Shown here: positions 33,381 to 43,888 of the stretch, piece after piece
Layout: each line of letters begins with the position of its first letter
Position numbering within the stretch: position 1 is the stretch's first letter
NCBI GenBank assembly: GCA_033085395.1
Contig: JANQBS010000195.1
Coordinates: 1 to 64,000 of the forward strand
Origin: Xanthoparmelia taractica
Lineage: Eukaryota > Ascomycota > Lecanoromycetes > Lecanorales > Parmeliaceae
DNA length: 64,000 bases
Direction of reading: 5' to 3'
Translations under genes and position numbers: made by a program
Notes under the pieces: model-generated
What the model saw: only the letters and a program-made list of their open reading frames with translations
The model's database searches: none
Told to the model about the DNA's origin: nothing

Positions 33381-34380
33381 ATGAGCAAAGTTCATGCATC
33401 ACGGTCTGCCAAAGCCCTCCCATACAAGTATGTTCCTTCACCCATCCAGCATGTCTGGCCATTTAACGAGTCCCCTACAACCTCTTCATTAACACTTTCC
33501 GCCAATCAGAAGCCCTCGTGCAAACCCTGCGTCGCCTCTCCTACCCTCACCACCCCGTCGTATAGGCATCTATGTAGCCAGTGGTATAGCCGCATACGCC
33601 ATTACATCATATGGCTTCTACTTCTACTTTTCCCTTTTGTCAGAACCCGATCACCCACTCCCGCCCCAGGACGCAGACGTTGCAGATCGCTACCAGAAGA
33701 CCGCCAAACACTTCGACGCTGATGTCTCCTCCACGGAAAATATCTGGGGCATTAACCGTCTTCGACGTAGCCTCGCTGAACAAGCCAATGGCCACGTGCT
33801 GGAGGTGAGTGTGGGCACGGGCAGGAACGCGCTGTATTATGACCTGGAGAAGGTGAAGAGTCTGGCTTTTGTCGATCGGAGTGGAGCTATGTTGGAGATT
33901 GCGAGGAAGAAGTGGAACACTCTCCATCCCGACTATGAGCATTGTTCTTTCCATACTCAGTCAGCCACGGACCCGCTGCCTACTTCTGCCATCCCGGAGA
34001 CAGGTTTCACGACGATTGTGCAGACCATGGGCATTTGCTCTACACCTAAACCTGCTGCTACGCTGGCCCATTTAGCGAGTTTGGCCGATCAAAAAGATGG
34101 GAAGATTCTGCTGTTGGAGCATGGAAGGAGTTATTATGATTGGATGAATTGGATACTGGATAAGTCTGCCGCTAGGCATGCGGATAGGCATGGGTGCTGG
34201 TATAACAGAGATGTGGGGAGAGTACTGGAGGAGAGCGGGTTAGAGATCGAAAAGGTGGAGAGGAGTCAGCTCGGGACGTTGTGGTATGTGGAGGCAAGGC
34301 CAGGTGGAAGAAGTGGAGGAGAGCCGGTAGAAGGGAAAAAGGAGTCAAACGAGGAGACGGACAAGAAGGGAGCGCAATGA
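33381..34380 (+). CDS. OMS1: OMS1-like membrane-anchored methyltransferase
   Basis: Two exons, 33381-33427 and 33510-34380, giving 305 residues. The joined N-terminus is short and basic (MSKVHASRSAKALPYK, then SPRANPASP), followed by one hydrophobic segment (IGIYVASGIAAYAITSYGF) and a class I SAM-dependent methyltransferase domain. Motif I is VLEVSVGTGR at about 112-121; other landmarks are FVDRSGAMLEIARKKW and LLLEHGRSYYDWMN. Yeast OMS1 is a mitochondrial inner-membrane methyltransferase-like protein found as a suppressor of oxa1. The N-terminal exon is the least certain part: phase closes and both splice sites are canonical, but this region is poorly conserved. Substrate unknown. A Lys/Glu-rich tail ends the chain. 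Confidence 0.82.
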
Positions 34381-35306
34381 AGATGCTTTCGAAGCAGGAG
34401 TTGAGAGGACTCTGGTCCCGTTTAAGAGGACGATGCTCGATGCGAAACGTTTTGCAGCCATTTAGACATATCTCTTACGCGAGGTGTTTTTGGACTCTGC
34501 AAAATCTGTTGCTCAGCATCTCTGGATAGGTCTACAAGTTCGAGATGCTTGCGCTCAACAGGGCTGAACGCACGGGGATCTTGCAATATCTACCACATAG
34601 TCAAGGCTGTTGTTCTCTGAACCACCATGCAAGACATACATGCCGGGAAAAACAGCGAATGCTGCAGCAGAACGCCGTGGAGCCGAGCATACAGAGGCTG
34701 CTACAAGTTGGTCAAGCTCACATGGTCCGATACCGTAAGCGGTTGTCCTGCGGTAGTCAATCAGATTTCTAGAGAGTGTAACTACATGGGCTTTAGAGTC
34801 GGCTTCGCTCGTTGCCAAAGACGATATTGACGGTCTGCGTAGAAGCCGATTACATTGGATGAGCAAGAGGCCTCGACCATGGCCTTCGCACTCGAGAACT
34901 CAACACGAGACTTTAGGACAACCTCTACTTCAGCAGTGTGGCGTCTAAAGTAGACTTTTACGTGTACGACATCAAGGTGCAGTACCTCTAATCTCAAGGA
35001 CCATACGCTACTCTCGGGTACTCTTTGGAGTCACCGGTTGCTTTTCTCGGTGCTTTGGACGCACCGCCCCATATGCAGTCCCTTAGCGCGCAGCTTGACC
35101 GGACAGATATCCGCTCGACTTCGCCTGCTTCCTTGACCTTGAAAGCGAGAAATACTCGGCCAGTAAAAGACAATCCAATATCTCTCTTACGACATTTCAC
35201 ATTGCAATACTATGTGTATGTCATCACCCAAAGCCGCCAAATACGATCACTGTTCCCTGCGCCAACCAAATATCATGAGTCTTGACGCCTCCTCCGAGTC
35301 ATACCT
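34381..35306. other. Convergent intergenic spacer
   Basis: 0.9 kb between the 3' ends of two methyltransferase genes. Short frames on both strands (for example 34555-34866 minus) have no recognisable domain. Confidence 0.5.
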
Positions 35307-36307
35307 TTATTCTCTTACAGCTGAAAACCAGATTGTGCGCAAGCTAGGCTCGGCCCACGCTTGGCTCCTTTCATCCTTTAGTTCTTCGCTTTCATACAGT
35401 CCTGCTTCGACACGCCACTTCGATTCAGTCCGTACACCAACCTGATCCCAGAAGGTTTTCATACTCTCAACATTGTGCCGGTAGACGCGACCCCCCATGC
35501 CTGGCATGGAGTAACTTCCAGCCTTTAAACTTCCCATCTGCCGGCCCCCGACCATTGACCCTGTCTTGTTTTTCGTGAAAGAAACCAGTCGTATAGCAGC
35601 AAGCAACATGTCGTCCCAATCCCAGAAGTGGAGGAGCGATGATGCAAAAACAATGTCCATATTTTCAAACATTATATCCAATTCGTCACTCCCTGCGGTC
35701 CCCGGTGCCGCCAACAAATCTCCGGACACGAATTTAGCATGTAATCTATCTCTGTCTTGAAATAGGTCATAGCCCATTTCTATGAATCTTTGCTCAAGAT
35801 CAAGTCCATACATCTGGGACGACGAAACGCCAGCTTGGACCAAGTAGCGGATTTCCTGACCAAAACAACAACCGGCATCGAGAAAGGTATCGCCAGAGCG
35901 AAGTCTTTCAAGCAACACTGGATATATTGGAAGTTGAGGGAGCCTCGGGGTAAGGAATCGGAATCGGCTGACACAGCCATAAGGAAATAAGGCAGACGCT
36001 TTGTCACGCTTGAGAGATGAGTGAGTTGAACATTCATCTCTGGAAGGGGGGGAGGTTGGGGTTAATAGTGGCAGCTGTTGCGGAAATACAATACTGAAGG
36101 AGTGATGTTTACCACGCCAGTCACATGCCTCGTGACTTCGTCCGGAGCAATATTACTATACTCCTCAAGAAGCTTTCTGCCTTCTGAGGGTATTGTTATG
36201 ACACCCGGCCCAGAATACTCCAATTCTTGAGTGCCGTTTGCTGGTGCTTGTGCCGTTGAGTTGCCATGCCGTCTATCTTCGTTGCTTTGAGCAGCCATCG
36301 TGTTCAT
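35307..36307 (-). CDS. SAM-dependent methyltransferase, fungal meroterpenoid-cluster type
   Basis: Two exons on the minus strand, 36307-36113 and 36008-35307, giving 298 residues. The acceptor at 36009 (TCAAG before CGT) was chosen because only it restores the family continuation HVTGV-RDKASALFPYGC. Conserved pieces are LLEEYSNIAPDEV, VLLERLRSGDTFLDAGCCFGQ (SAM motif I, about 105-116), GLDLEQRFIEMGYDLF, VFASSLLHFWDWD and GGRVYRHNVESMKTFWDQV. This family contains methyltransferases of meroterpenoid clusters, but also many stand-alone members. No polyketide synthase, terpene cyclase or prenyltransferase is in the window, so a cluster role is not supported. Start is MNTMAAQ; a second Met three codons on is equally possible. 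Confidence 0.82.
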
Positions 36308-36722
36308 AACATATGACTAAGTAGATTTTTCGCAAACGTGTTGGTAGCAAAGGCACTTGTTCTCTTATGCCCAGGCCCTTCCAAATCTGCGTGTCTGTGT
36401 AGGAAAGTCCGGTCCTCCGCTGAAGTGGGCCAAATCCTTGAACAATCTTCAGCTTCACCGAGTGTGAGATTTTAGTGATGATCGAGGGAATCTATCAGGT
36501 TACGTTACAGTGTATCATATAGTAGCTTCGTAGGCTCTCCGATTTAAACCACTCGAGAAGTGAGATCTATGCAACGTTTGAGCCCACAAGTCAAACACGC
36601 TTCTTTCGGGCATCGTCTTGGCGGGGCACTACCCGAGGCGGTGGTCTGCAAGCGTAAAGAGCTGTCTATAAAGATGCCCAATTTCTAAAGCATGATCAAC
36701 GAACATCTACTGCCTCCTCACC
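36308..36722. promoter_or_regulatory. Divergent promoter region, methyltransferase / Arg-Ser protein
   Basis: 415 bp between two genes transcribed away from each other; both promoters must lie here unless a leader intron extends further. No specific element is recognised. Confidence 0.5.
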
Positions 36723-37867
36723 ATGTTCTCCCGTGAATCACAGAGTCCCGTCCGACGCTCCAGAAGCCCCCAAACCCGCCGCCATCACGAGCGCTCGCGA
36801 TCTCCCAGATCCCATCGTCACCACCACCACGTCTCCCACAAGCACAAACGCCCGAAGCCGCCTTCTGCGCCGGCGCACCTCCCGTTGAACGCTTCGAAGC
36901 TGCACAAACACGACTTTGAAGCCCTCAAGCCCATGTTCGAGCTGTACCTGGACATACAGAAGCAGAAAGTGCTGGATGAATTACCGCATGACGAGGTGAA
37001 GGGCCGGTGGAAGAGCTTTGTTGGCAAATGGTGTGTTTTGCACCTATTTACTCATGACCCATGGATGCTACCAGGATTGGGAGATACAAGGGGCTGACAT
37101 TTGTGAGGAATCGTGGAGAGTTGGCGGAGGGGTGGTATGATCCAGCGACTCTTCAGAAGGCACAAGCGTCTGCTATGGAGAACGCTGCCGATGCCGAAAT
37201 CCGGAGCCGGCGGCGAGACTCACCGATCTATGGGTCTCCGAGGGGGGCAGAAGATAGTAGTGATGAAGATGTTGTTGGCCCCGCGATGCCTGGCGGCGAA
37301 GTCAGGGTCTACAAGGGTGATAAGAGAGCTGGGCCTGCAGTACCCAATCTACAAGATCTAGAGCTAAAAAGAGGTACGGCTTTTGGGGACCTGGTCTACT
37401 GAAATCAAAACACTGACAGTTTCGGCTTCTATCTAGAGCTCGAGCAAGAAGACTCTCTCGCCCACCGCCAAGATCTCCGCGCGCATCGTCAATTCGACCG
37501 CAAACAGCAAAAAGAACGCCTCGATGAACTTGTCCCCCGCGCCGAAGCCGGAAGCAAAGACCGCATGTTGGAGAAGAAGCGCGAGAAAGCAGACTCGAAT
37601 CGTGCTTTCGCTTCCGCTAAGACTGAAGCCGGAGGCGTGGAAGAAGTGCCCGAGTCGGATTTATTGGGGGATGACGATGGGGGTGTCGAGGGGTTTAGGA
37701 AGCAGAAGAGGGAGATGGATAGGAAGAAGAATGAGAGGGAGGTGCGGAGGGAGGAGATTTTGAGGGCTAGGATGGAGGAGTTGGAGGAGAGGAGGAGGGA
37801 GTATCAGGCTAAGGAGGAGAGGACGATGAGTGGGCTTGTCGCGTTGGCCAAGGCGAGATTTGGATGA
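36723..37867 (+). CDS. Arg/Ser-rich coiled-coil protein, probably RNA-processing related
   Basis: Three exons, 36723-37030, 37075-37373 and 37437-37867, giving 345 residues. The N-terminus is an RS/His-rich stretch (VRRSRSPQTRRHHERSRSP). A conserved middle follows (KHDFEALKPMFELYLDIQKQK, VKGRWKSFVGKW, RNRGELAEGWYDP). The C-terminal half is a long, highly charged helix (KQQKERLDELVPRAEAGSKDRMLEKKREK, then KKNEREVRREEILRARMEELEERRREY). Such proteins are often annotated in fungi as splicing-associated or HEL117-like, but I cannot name an ortholog with confidence. The first intron is only 44 nt, near the lower limit for fungi, but it alone keeps the frame. Confidence 0.72.
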
Positions 37868-39269
37868 GAGATTTGGATGAGAGGGCTTTAGGGTGGGGAA
37901 CGCATCAGGCTGCAAACCCCCATCCTTTTTCAGGAGTGGAGGGTTACCCATCGTGAATGCACAATCTTCACAGCTCCATCAGATACGTCTAGGAGTATGG
38001 TTCTGGACCACCATGACAACTCACATGGCTGAAGATGCTTGCGTCAGGGTGGTCTCAAGGCTGTGGGATGGTTGCAATGGCCTTGTCCTTCCGCTACGCG
38101 ACACTCCAGCCTTTGACCTCTTGCTGTGGCCGGACCACATCGGTCGTCCTCCTGGGCTTCAAAAAAAGGCAACTCTGACCAAGTCGAAGATGATTAGAGA
38201 CTTATCATCAGAGTAAAACCCCTCTTTCAGATGGAAGTACCAACACCACAAAGAATCCTTCGCATGATTGAGAAGGATAAAGAGAAAAGGGGTGTGTCGC
38301 GGAAAGTATTAAGCCGAAAATTGGCTGTTAAAGCAGCATGTTTTGACACTAGCATGGAACGATTCTCGCGCGAAAGGCCGCAAACGGAGCTCATTCATTG
38401 GCTTGCCTCGCCCCCTTTTTCTTTCAGGGTCCTAATATGTCGGGTGAATCGGCAGGGATAAAAGAGGGGCTAAATTCACTTTGACAAAGCGGCAAGTGGT
38501 AGCCTGGTCCGCGAGGCATCCTGGGCGTGAGTACAAATACTTGGGATTTCCCACCCTCAAATTTAGAAAAAATTCTCGCTTAACTGGCCTCCTTTTTTTT
38601 TTTTAAGTGTTGCTGTCGTTGACGTCGTTTTCCCCCCAAACGTCAACTTCGCATAACCTCTAACCTCCAACCTCCACCACCTCCATCTCCACCACCATCG
38701 ACAACATCATATTAGATAGAAGATACCCATTCCGCAGTTTCTAATTTAATACACTTGAAAGGCACCTCTCACGTGCTCTTTCCCCCACTCTCATACGAGA
38801 CCTTTGCCCCTCCTTCCGATCTGAATTAGCGACTTTCAAAACCTCACCTCTGACATCAATCCACTTCCACCTTCTCAGTCACATCTACCTCGACCAATCG
38901 GCAGACCGTCATCACTCAGCTTTGCGACTGGGTTGAGCTGAGTCATACATGCGATAGTGTTGAAGGGCAGGGATTGTTCAGTCGAGCAGCGGCTGTAGGG
39001 GAGACATTTGCTTGTTCATCTCCCACATACGGTACGAATCCTCACAAGTCACCCTCAACTCGGTCGACCTGGGAACCTTCTTCCACCGTCGCATAATCCT
39101 TCCCTATTCCCGGTTCGGACCTTGGTCTAGGATCTTCTCCATCTACCTCTTCGAGGGAAATCCTTCTTTCTGACCTTGCGCGAAACAGACTGCCGACTCT
39201 GCGACACTCGCTTGTCAACCGACCTTGCTTTCCGATACCACCTCACTACAGATCAACTCGATCGCAAGA
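37868..39269. other. Intergenic spacer and TBP leader region
   Basis: No gene recognised. The 600 bp before TBP is pyrimidine-rich, typical of a fungal promoter and 5' leader. It contains a T12 run (38593-38604) and a CRE-like TGACGTC at 38620-38626. Confidence 0.5.
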
Positions 39270-40358
39270 ATGGAAACCCTCACTACACACCCGTCCACAG
39301 CACAGCAAGCTACGGCCTTTACCTCGCCTGCCTCCTTGTCCTTCCCAGGTGGAGCTGGAGAGCTGACGCCACCCTCTGAAAAAGATGGTATCCCCCAGGC
39401 GAACGGCGCGAGCGGTGCGTACCAAAACGGTCAGCAGCAACAAAAGGGAGTGGATGCCTTATCCAACGGCAACGGGGTGACTCCCACAACTCCTGCTGCG
39501 ACCCCTGGTGCTGGACAAGGTGTTAGTGGATTAGGTAAATTCTTCGCGTTGAAACTGTGTCAAGCCCGGATGACTGACTTCGTCGCAGTACCTACCTTGC
39601 AGTGAGTATAAATCTTGTTATGCCTCTTGTTGATCTTGAGGCTTAATGGCATGTTTGAAGAAACATCGTTGCCACGGTCAATCTCGATTGCCGTCTCGAT
39701 TTAAAAACTATTGCGCTGCACGCGAGGAATGCGGAGTACAATCCAAAGCGTTTCGCCGCTGTCATCATGCGTATCCGTGAGCCTAAGACTACCGCATTAA
39801 TCTTCGCTTCGGGCAAGATGGTAGTTACTGGTGCTAAATCAGAGGACGGTTCGTCCTTCCAGCGTCTCATGCTTAATGTCTACTGACGCGCCTCTCTAAG
39901 ATTCTCGCCTGGCGTCGCGTAAATACGCACGAATCATCCAGAAACTCGGGTTTAACGCCAAGTTCACGGACTTCAAGATCCAGAACATTGTCGGTTCTTG
40001 CGATATCAAGTTCCCCATCCGTCTCGAAGGCCTTGCGTCTCGCCATCATCATTTCAGCTCGTACGAACCCGAGCTCTTTCCTGGTCTTGTAAGTCCCCTG
40101 AATAGGTGTTCATGTGTCATTGTTCCTCCCATTTAATGCGCCAGTGCTTACTCTGTGTCTTTACAGATCTATCGTATGATTAAGCCCAAGATTGTGCTTC
40201 TCATATTCGTCAGCGGCAAGATCGTCTTGACTGGTGCAAAAGTCCGCGAAGAGATTTACCAGGCTTTCGAGATGATCTACCCGGTGCTGAACGGTATGCA
40301 ATGAACCCTATCCCACCTGTCATCCAAGCTGACACAGCCAGACTTTCGCAAGGTCTAA
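39270..40358 (+). CDS. TBP: TATA-binding protein
   Basis: Six exons: 39270-39534, 39589-39601, 39661-39848, 39901-40088, 40167-40293, 40342-40358, giving 265 residues. The N-terminal 85 residues are variable and Gln/Gly/Thr-rich. The conserved saddle begins VPTLQNIVATVNLDCRLDLKT and contains both direct repeats: NPKRFAAVIMRIREPKTTALIFASGKMVVTGAKSED, and the second with YEPELFPGLIYRM, KPKIVLLIFVSGKIVLTGAKVREE, ending NDFRKV. TBP nucleates TFIID and is needed by all three nuclear RNA polymerases. Exon 2 is only 13 nt and the last exon 17 nt (stop included). All splice sites are GT-AG and phase closes. One local change, GLASRHHHFSSYE, differs from the usual GLAYSHHxFSSYE. Confidence 0.97.
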
Positions 40359-41147
40359 TCCAATTGTGCCTTGGGAACACCCACCGTCGCGGATGAACCC
40401 TCTGTCCTACAGCCCCCCCCTTTACAACCCACATTCGCCTGTACAATACACCCTATTGCATTTCCTTTACGGCTCGGCTTCACGACCGTTCACTTCAACA
40501 CCGACAGTTGCATGCATGAGCTTGCCGCAAACTTGCTTCTTGCTGCACTGCTCTATACAACCCTCTTGATCACCACAAATGCATACAAGAAAGGAGTTCG
40601 GTCATGAAACCCCGGCGGGTCTTTAATCAGCGAGCGTTGCATTTTTACCCCAACATACATTATTAGAAAGTCGCACGGCGGTTCTGTGCGCTGGTCGGTG
40701 GATACCGTCGGAGTGCGATCTGCGGGAAAAAGCAGACGTACTGTTTTCCAGTTGCTCACAGTGAGAGCGAGATACCAGATTGAGATGCATAAGGAGGTAT
40801 AAAAGGAAGGGATGATCTTTTGATCATGCGTGCTAGGGACTCTTGTTATTACGAGTCGGTTTGCACGGTGCTTGCCAGGTTCAATGTCTAGCTTCGGCAG
40901 GCAGTCTATGATCTAGGTGCACTGATGATGAGATACAAAATTTTGATAGTATGGAATACAAGATCTATTCCACCAGTTGATTGTGCACATCTCATATCAT
41001 AATGTCCATCTACGCATTAGTGACCTTCCATTCTCTCCACTTCTATCCTCTCATGATCCCTCATATGGCAAACTTTATGACCCTAACCTCCGCTTCCTTT
41101 TACTTTCCTCTCATCTACCTCCCTCCAATACTTCCTGTACCCATAGC
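40359..41147. other. Intergenic spacer
   Basis: TBP 3' region and FAD-oxidase promoter. A pyrimidine-rich stretch precedes the downstream start. No gene recognised. Confidence 0.5.
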
Positions 41148-42800
41148 ATGGCCACCCCTTCTCCCTCCCCCTCTATACCCGATCCCATAGACTCAATCCT
41201 CATCATAGGCGCAGGCGTTTTTGGCCGTCCGTACATATCCCTTTTCTATCTTTCTATCTCACAATCTATCTCCCACGTACTCGTTCGTACCTCATGCTTT
41301 TTTTTTCCGCTCCCTCGCTAACCCGTCTGTCTGTCTGTCTTATATATAGTATCAACCACGCTCTCCCTCCTTACCGCCCCGGCGTACGCGAATACGAAGA
41401 TTACGCTCCTGGATCCGTATCTGCCTGATACACTTGAGGATGATACGGCTTCCCCTTCCCTAAACCCACCGTCTCAGAACCAGAACCAGATCCACCTCCA
41501 AAACCCCCACGCCGCCTCCATCGACTCCTCCCGCATCATCCGCCCCGATTACGCCTCCCCCCCCTACGCCAAACTCGCAGCACAAGCCCAACAGGCATGG
41601 AGGAGCGGATACGGCGGCGGCGGCGGCGAAGAAGGCGTGTACAGGGAAAGCGGCATCATCCTATCCGCCGAGAAAGGCGGTAGCGCGTACGTGGAACGCG
41701 CGTATAGGAATGCGAGGGGGCTTGGGTATCGGGTTCAAAGTCTTAGGGATAAGGAGGAGGTGGGAAGGGCGTTGGGGACGGGGGGGGAGGGCGGGGAGAG
41801 TGGGTATGTGAATTTTGGGGGTGGGTGGGCTGATGCGGGTAGGGCGATGGGGGGTGCTTTGGGGATGGTGGTGGAGGGGGGGAGGGGGAGGAATAGGGAG
41901 GGGATGGGGAAGGGGAAGGTGGTGTTGAGGAGGGGGAAGGTGGGGAGGTTGATTTTTACGAGTGGTGGTGGGGATGATGGTGGGAGGAGGGGGGAGAGGA
42001 GGAGGAGGAGGAGGGTCCTGGGCGCTATGCTGGAGGATGGGTCCGAGATACGTGCTCAGCTTACTGTTGTCGCTGCGGGCGCGTGGAGCGGTGCACTGGT
42101 GGATCTGAGGGGCAGAGCGGAAGCGAGGGGGCAGGTGCTGAGTTATATCCCCATTACTCATAAGGAGAAGGAGAGTTTGAAGAATATGCCCGTCATTTTG
42201 AATCTCAGCACGGGCATGTTTGCGATTCCGCCGAATGAAAATAATGCCGCCTCATCACTGCCTGCTACTCGGGCGAGGGAGAGGAGGACGACAACGGGAG
42301 GTTGGGTGCTCAAGGTTGCGCGGCATGGGTTTGGGTATGCGAATCCGACGACGGTGGCGCAGGAGGGGGAAGATATTGTTGTTAGCTTTCCTGCGAGGAC
42401 GTTTTCGCCTATACCGGTTGAAGGGGAGCAAGCATGTCGGGCCTTCCTGCAAAAGACGATCCCCTGGCTCGGTGACCGCTCCTTTAGCGGCACGAGGATC
42501 TGCTGGTATACGGATACGCCGAGTGGGAATTTCCTTATCGACTACCATCCAGGATACGAGGGCCTGTTCCTTGCTACGGGCGGTAGCGGGCACGGATTCA
42601 AGTTCCTACCTGTGTTGGGGGATAAGATTGTTGCGGCGATGGAGGGGCGATTGGAGGAGGAGTTGGCGGGGCTGTGGAGGTGGCCTGGGGAGGGGGTGCT
42701 ACCGTTTAGGGGGTGCGAGGATGGGAGTCGCATGGGGGATAGAGATATGGTGTTGGAGGAGGAATGGGCCAAGGGGGAGAGGGTGAGGAGTATGCTTTGA
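41148..42800 (+). CDS. FAD-dependent amine oxidase (sarcosine/pipecolate/fructosyl-amino-acid oxidase family)
   Basis: Exons 41148-41226 and 41350-42800 give 509 residues. The FAD dinucleotide-binding motif IIGAGVFGLSTTLSLL is split by the intron after Gly26. Family marks are SSRIIRPDYASPPYAKLA, VVAAGAWSGALVDL, and the C-terminal CWYTDTPSGNFLIDYHP plus LFLATGGSGHGFKFLPVLGDKI. By analogy with monomeric sarcosine oxidase, the Cys of CWYTDT is the likely covalent flavin attachment site. Likely reaction: oxidation of a secondary amine or N-alkyl amino acid, producing H2O2. The donor is GTCCGT, a weak consensus, but it gives the family-consistent GVFG-L. The coding strand from 41640 to 42060 is extremely G-rich, and that part encodes a Gly/Arg-rich insertion (about 160-245) not typical of the family. 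No peroxisomal SKL-type end is present. Confidence 0.87.
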
Positions 42801-43888
42801 TTTGATGTGATGTGATGGCGTGGCCTTGAGGGGCCGGACTATATTGAGATTGCTGAACATGTATAGATATTGTTCTTTCTGATCTCCGTTGGTTGCGTAT
42901 CGCGTCTTCGGTCCCCGCCAGCTTCAACTTTTCGCAGTCGTATTTGATCCTACGTATTGTCGGCCTGTCGTGCGATCAATGTCGTGGAGTGTCATCGCTC
43001 GAGACAATGGGCCCTGGCCGCCTAGGCTACTGCGCAGCGTCGGAACGTCGATTTCTTGTGACTTTGCTGATTTGTGACTAATATCCCTTGTCCGGCAGTC
43101 GTGTCCCATCCATCCGTTTCCCCCCCTCCTCCCACACCCCCTTCTGGAAGCATCGAGAGGATCCATCCTGGCTGCGTCGACATCTGCTCTGCCGTGTTCT
43201 CCTAATGGGCGGGCTTGTTGTGCTGCTGGATAGGGGAGGGCCATGGTTGCGGCTCGTCGGATGGAGCGTAGGGATATGAAAGGAAGATCCTCCAGGGTGA
43301 TGATGATGCGTTGATAGCAGTTGCACAACGGAGCTTTCGGACATCAGATTGGTGGTGTTGACGTGGTCCCTAGCTGAATACCCATTCTCGTGTCGTGTTC
43401 AGGGATTGGGCTTGAGAGGACCAAGCGGACTGTTCTTGAAGACCTTGACGGTGCTCAACATCATGGCCACCAATGCAGTGGTTATTATAACTGATTGAGC
43501 AACATCATGGCTTGTGGGAGAGCGACGAACTAGTATGTCATGGACAGACACATCACCAGATCTGAGTCTGCTGAATGTCTGCCAGAAGATATAGTACGCG
43601 GAGCAGGAGAGTGACTATCCACTCATCAAGTCAAGTCATAATTGTTGCTGATGGAACGCCCGCGTAAAAGTATAAGAAGTATCTTACTTGATGCCGCCCC
43701 GGCCCTTGCAGATTAACGCCAAGCTTGCGCTTAGTCAGCAGAAAGATTAAAGTGAAACTCCAAGCGGCTATCTTTATGAGATCGATTGGTGTTGATATCA
43801 CGACCGTATATTCTTTCCCAATTCATTCGCCAATGCATTGCTTTTTCTCGGCTCGTACCTTGTATACATTGCTATCACCTTCGACGCC
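42801..43888. other. Intergenic spacer
   Basis: 1.1 kb. Minus-strand frames (42924-43328, 43078-43344) are His/Pro/Arg-rich and unrecognised. The frame of the next gene is open from 43838 but has no ATG until 43889. Confidence 0.5.

Noticed and set aside
34555..34866. 103-codon minus-strand frame between the two methyltransferase genes
   Set aside because: No domain recognised and no supporting introns; treated as spacer.
35919..36037. Alternative acceptor at 36036 in the methyltransferase gene, giving an N-terminus MNVQLTHL
   Set aside because: Frame does not match the family; acceptor at 36009 gives RDKASALFPYG in phase.
42924..43344. Two overlapping minus-strand frames in the spacer before the 1064-residue gene
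   Set aside because: His/Pro/Arg-rich translations without family resemblance; two frames open at once suggests composition, not coding.
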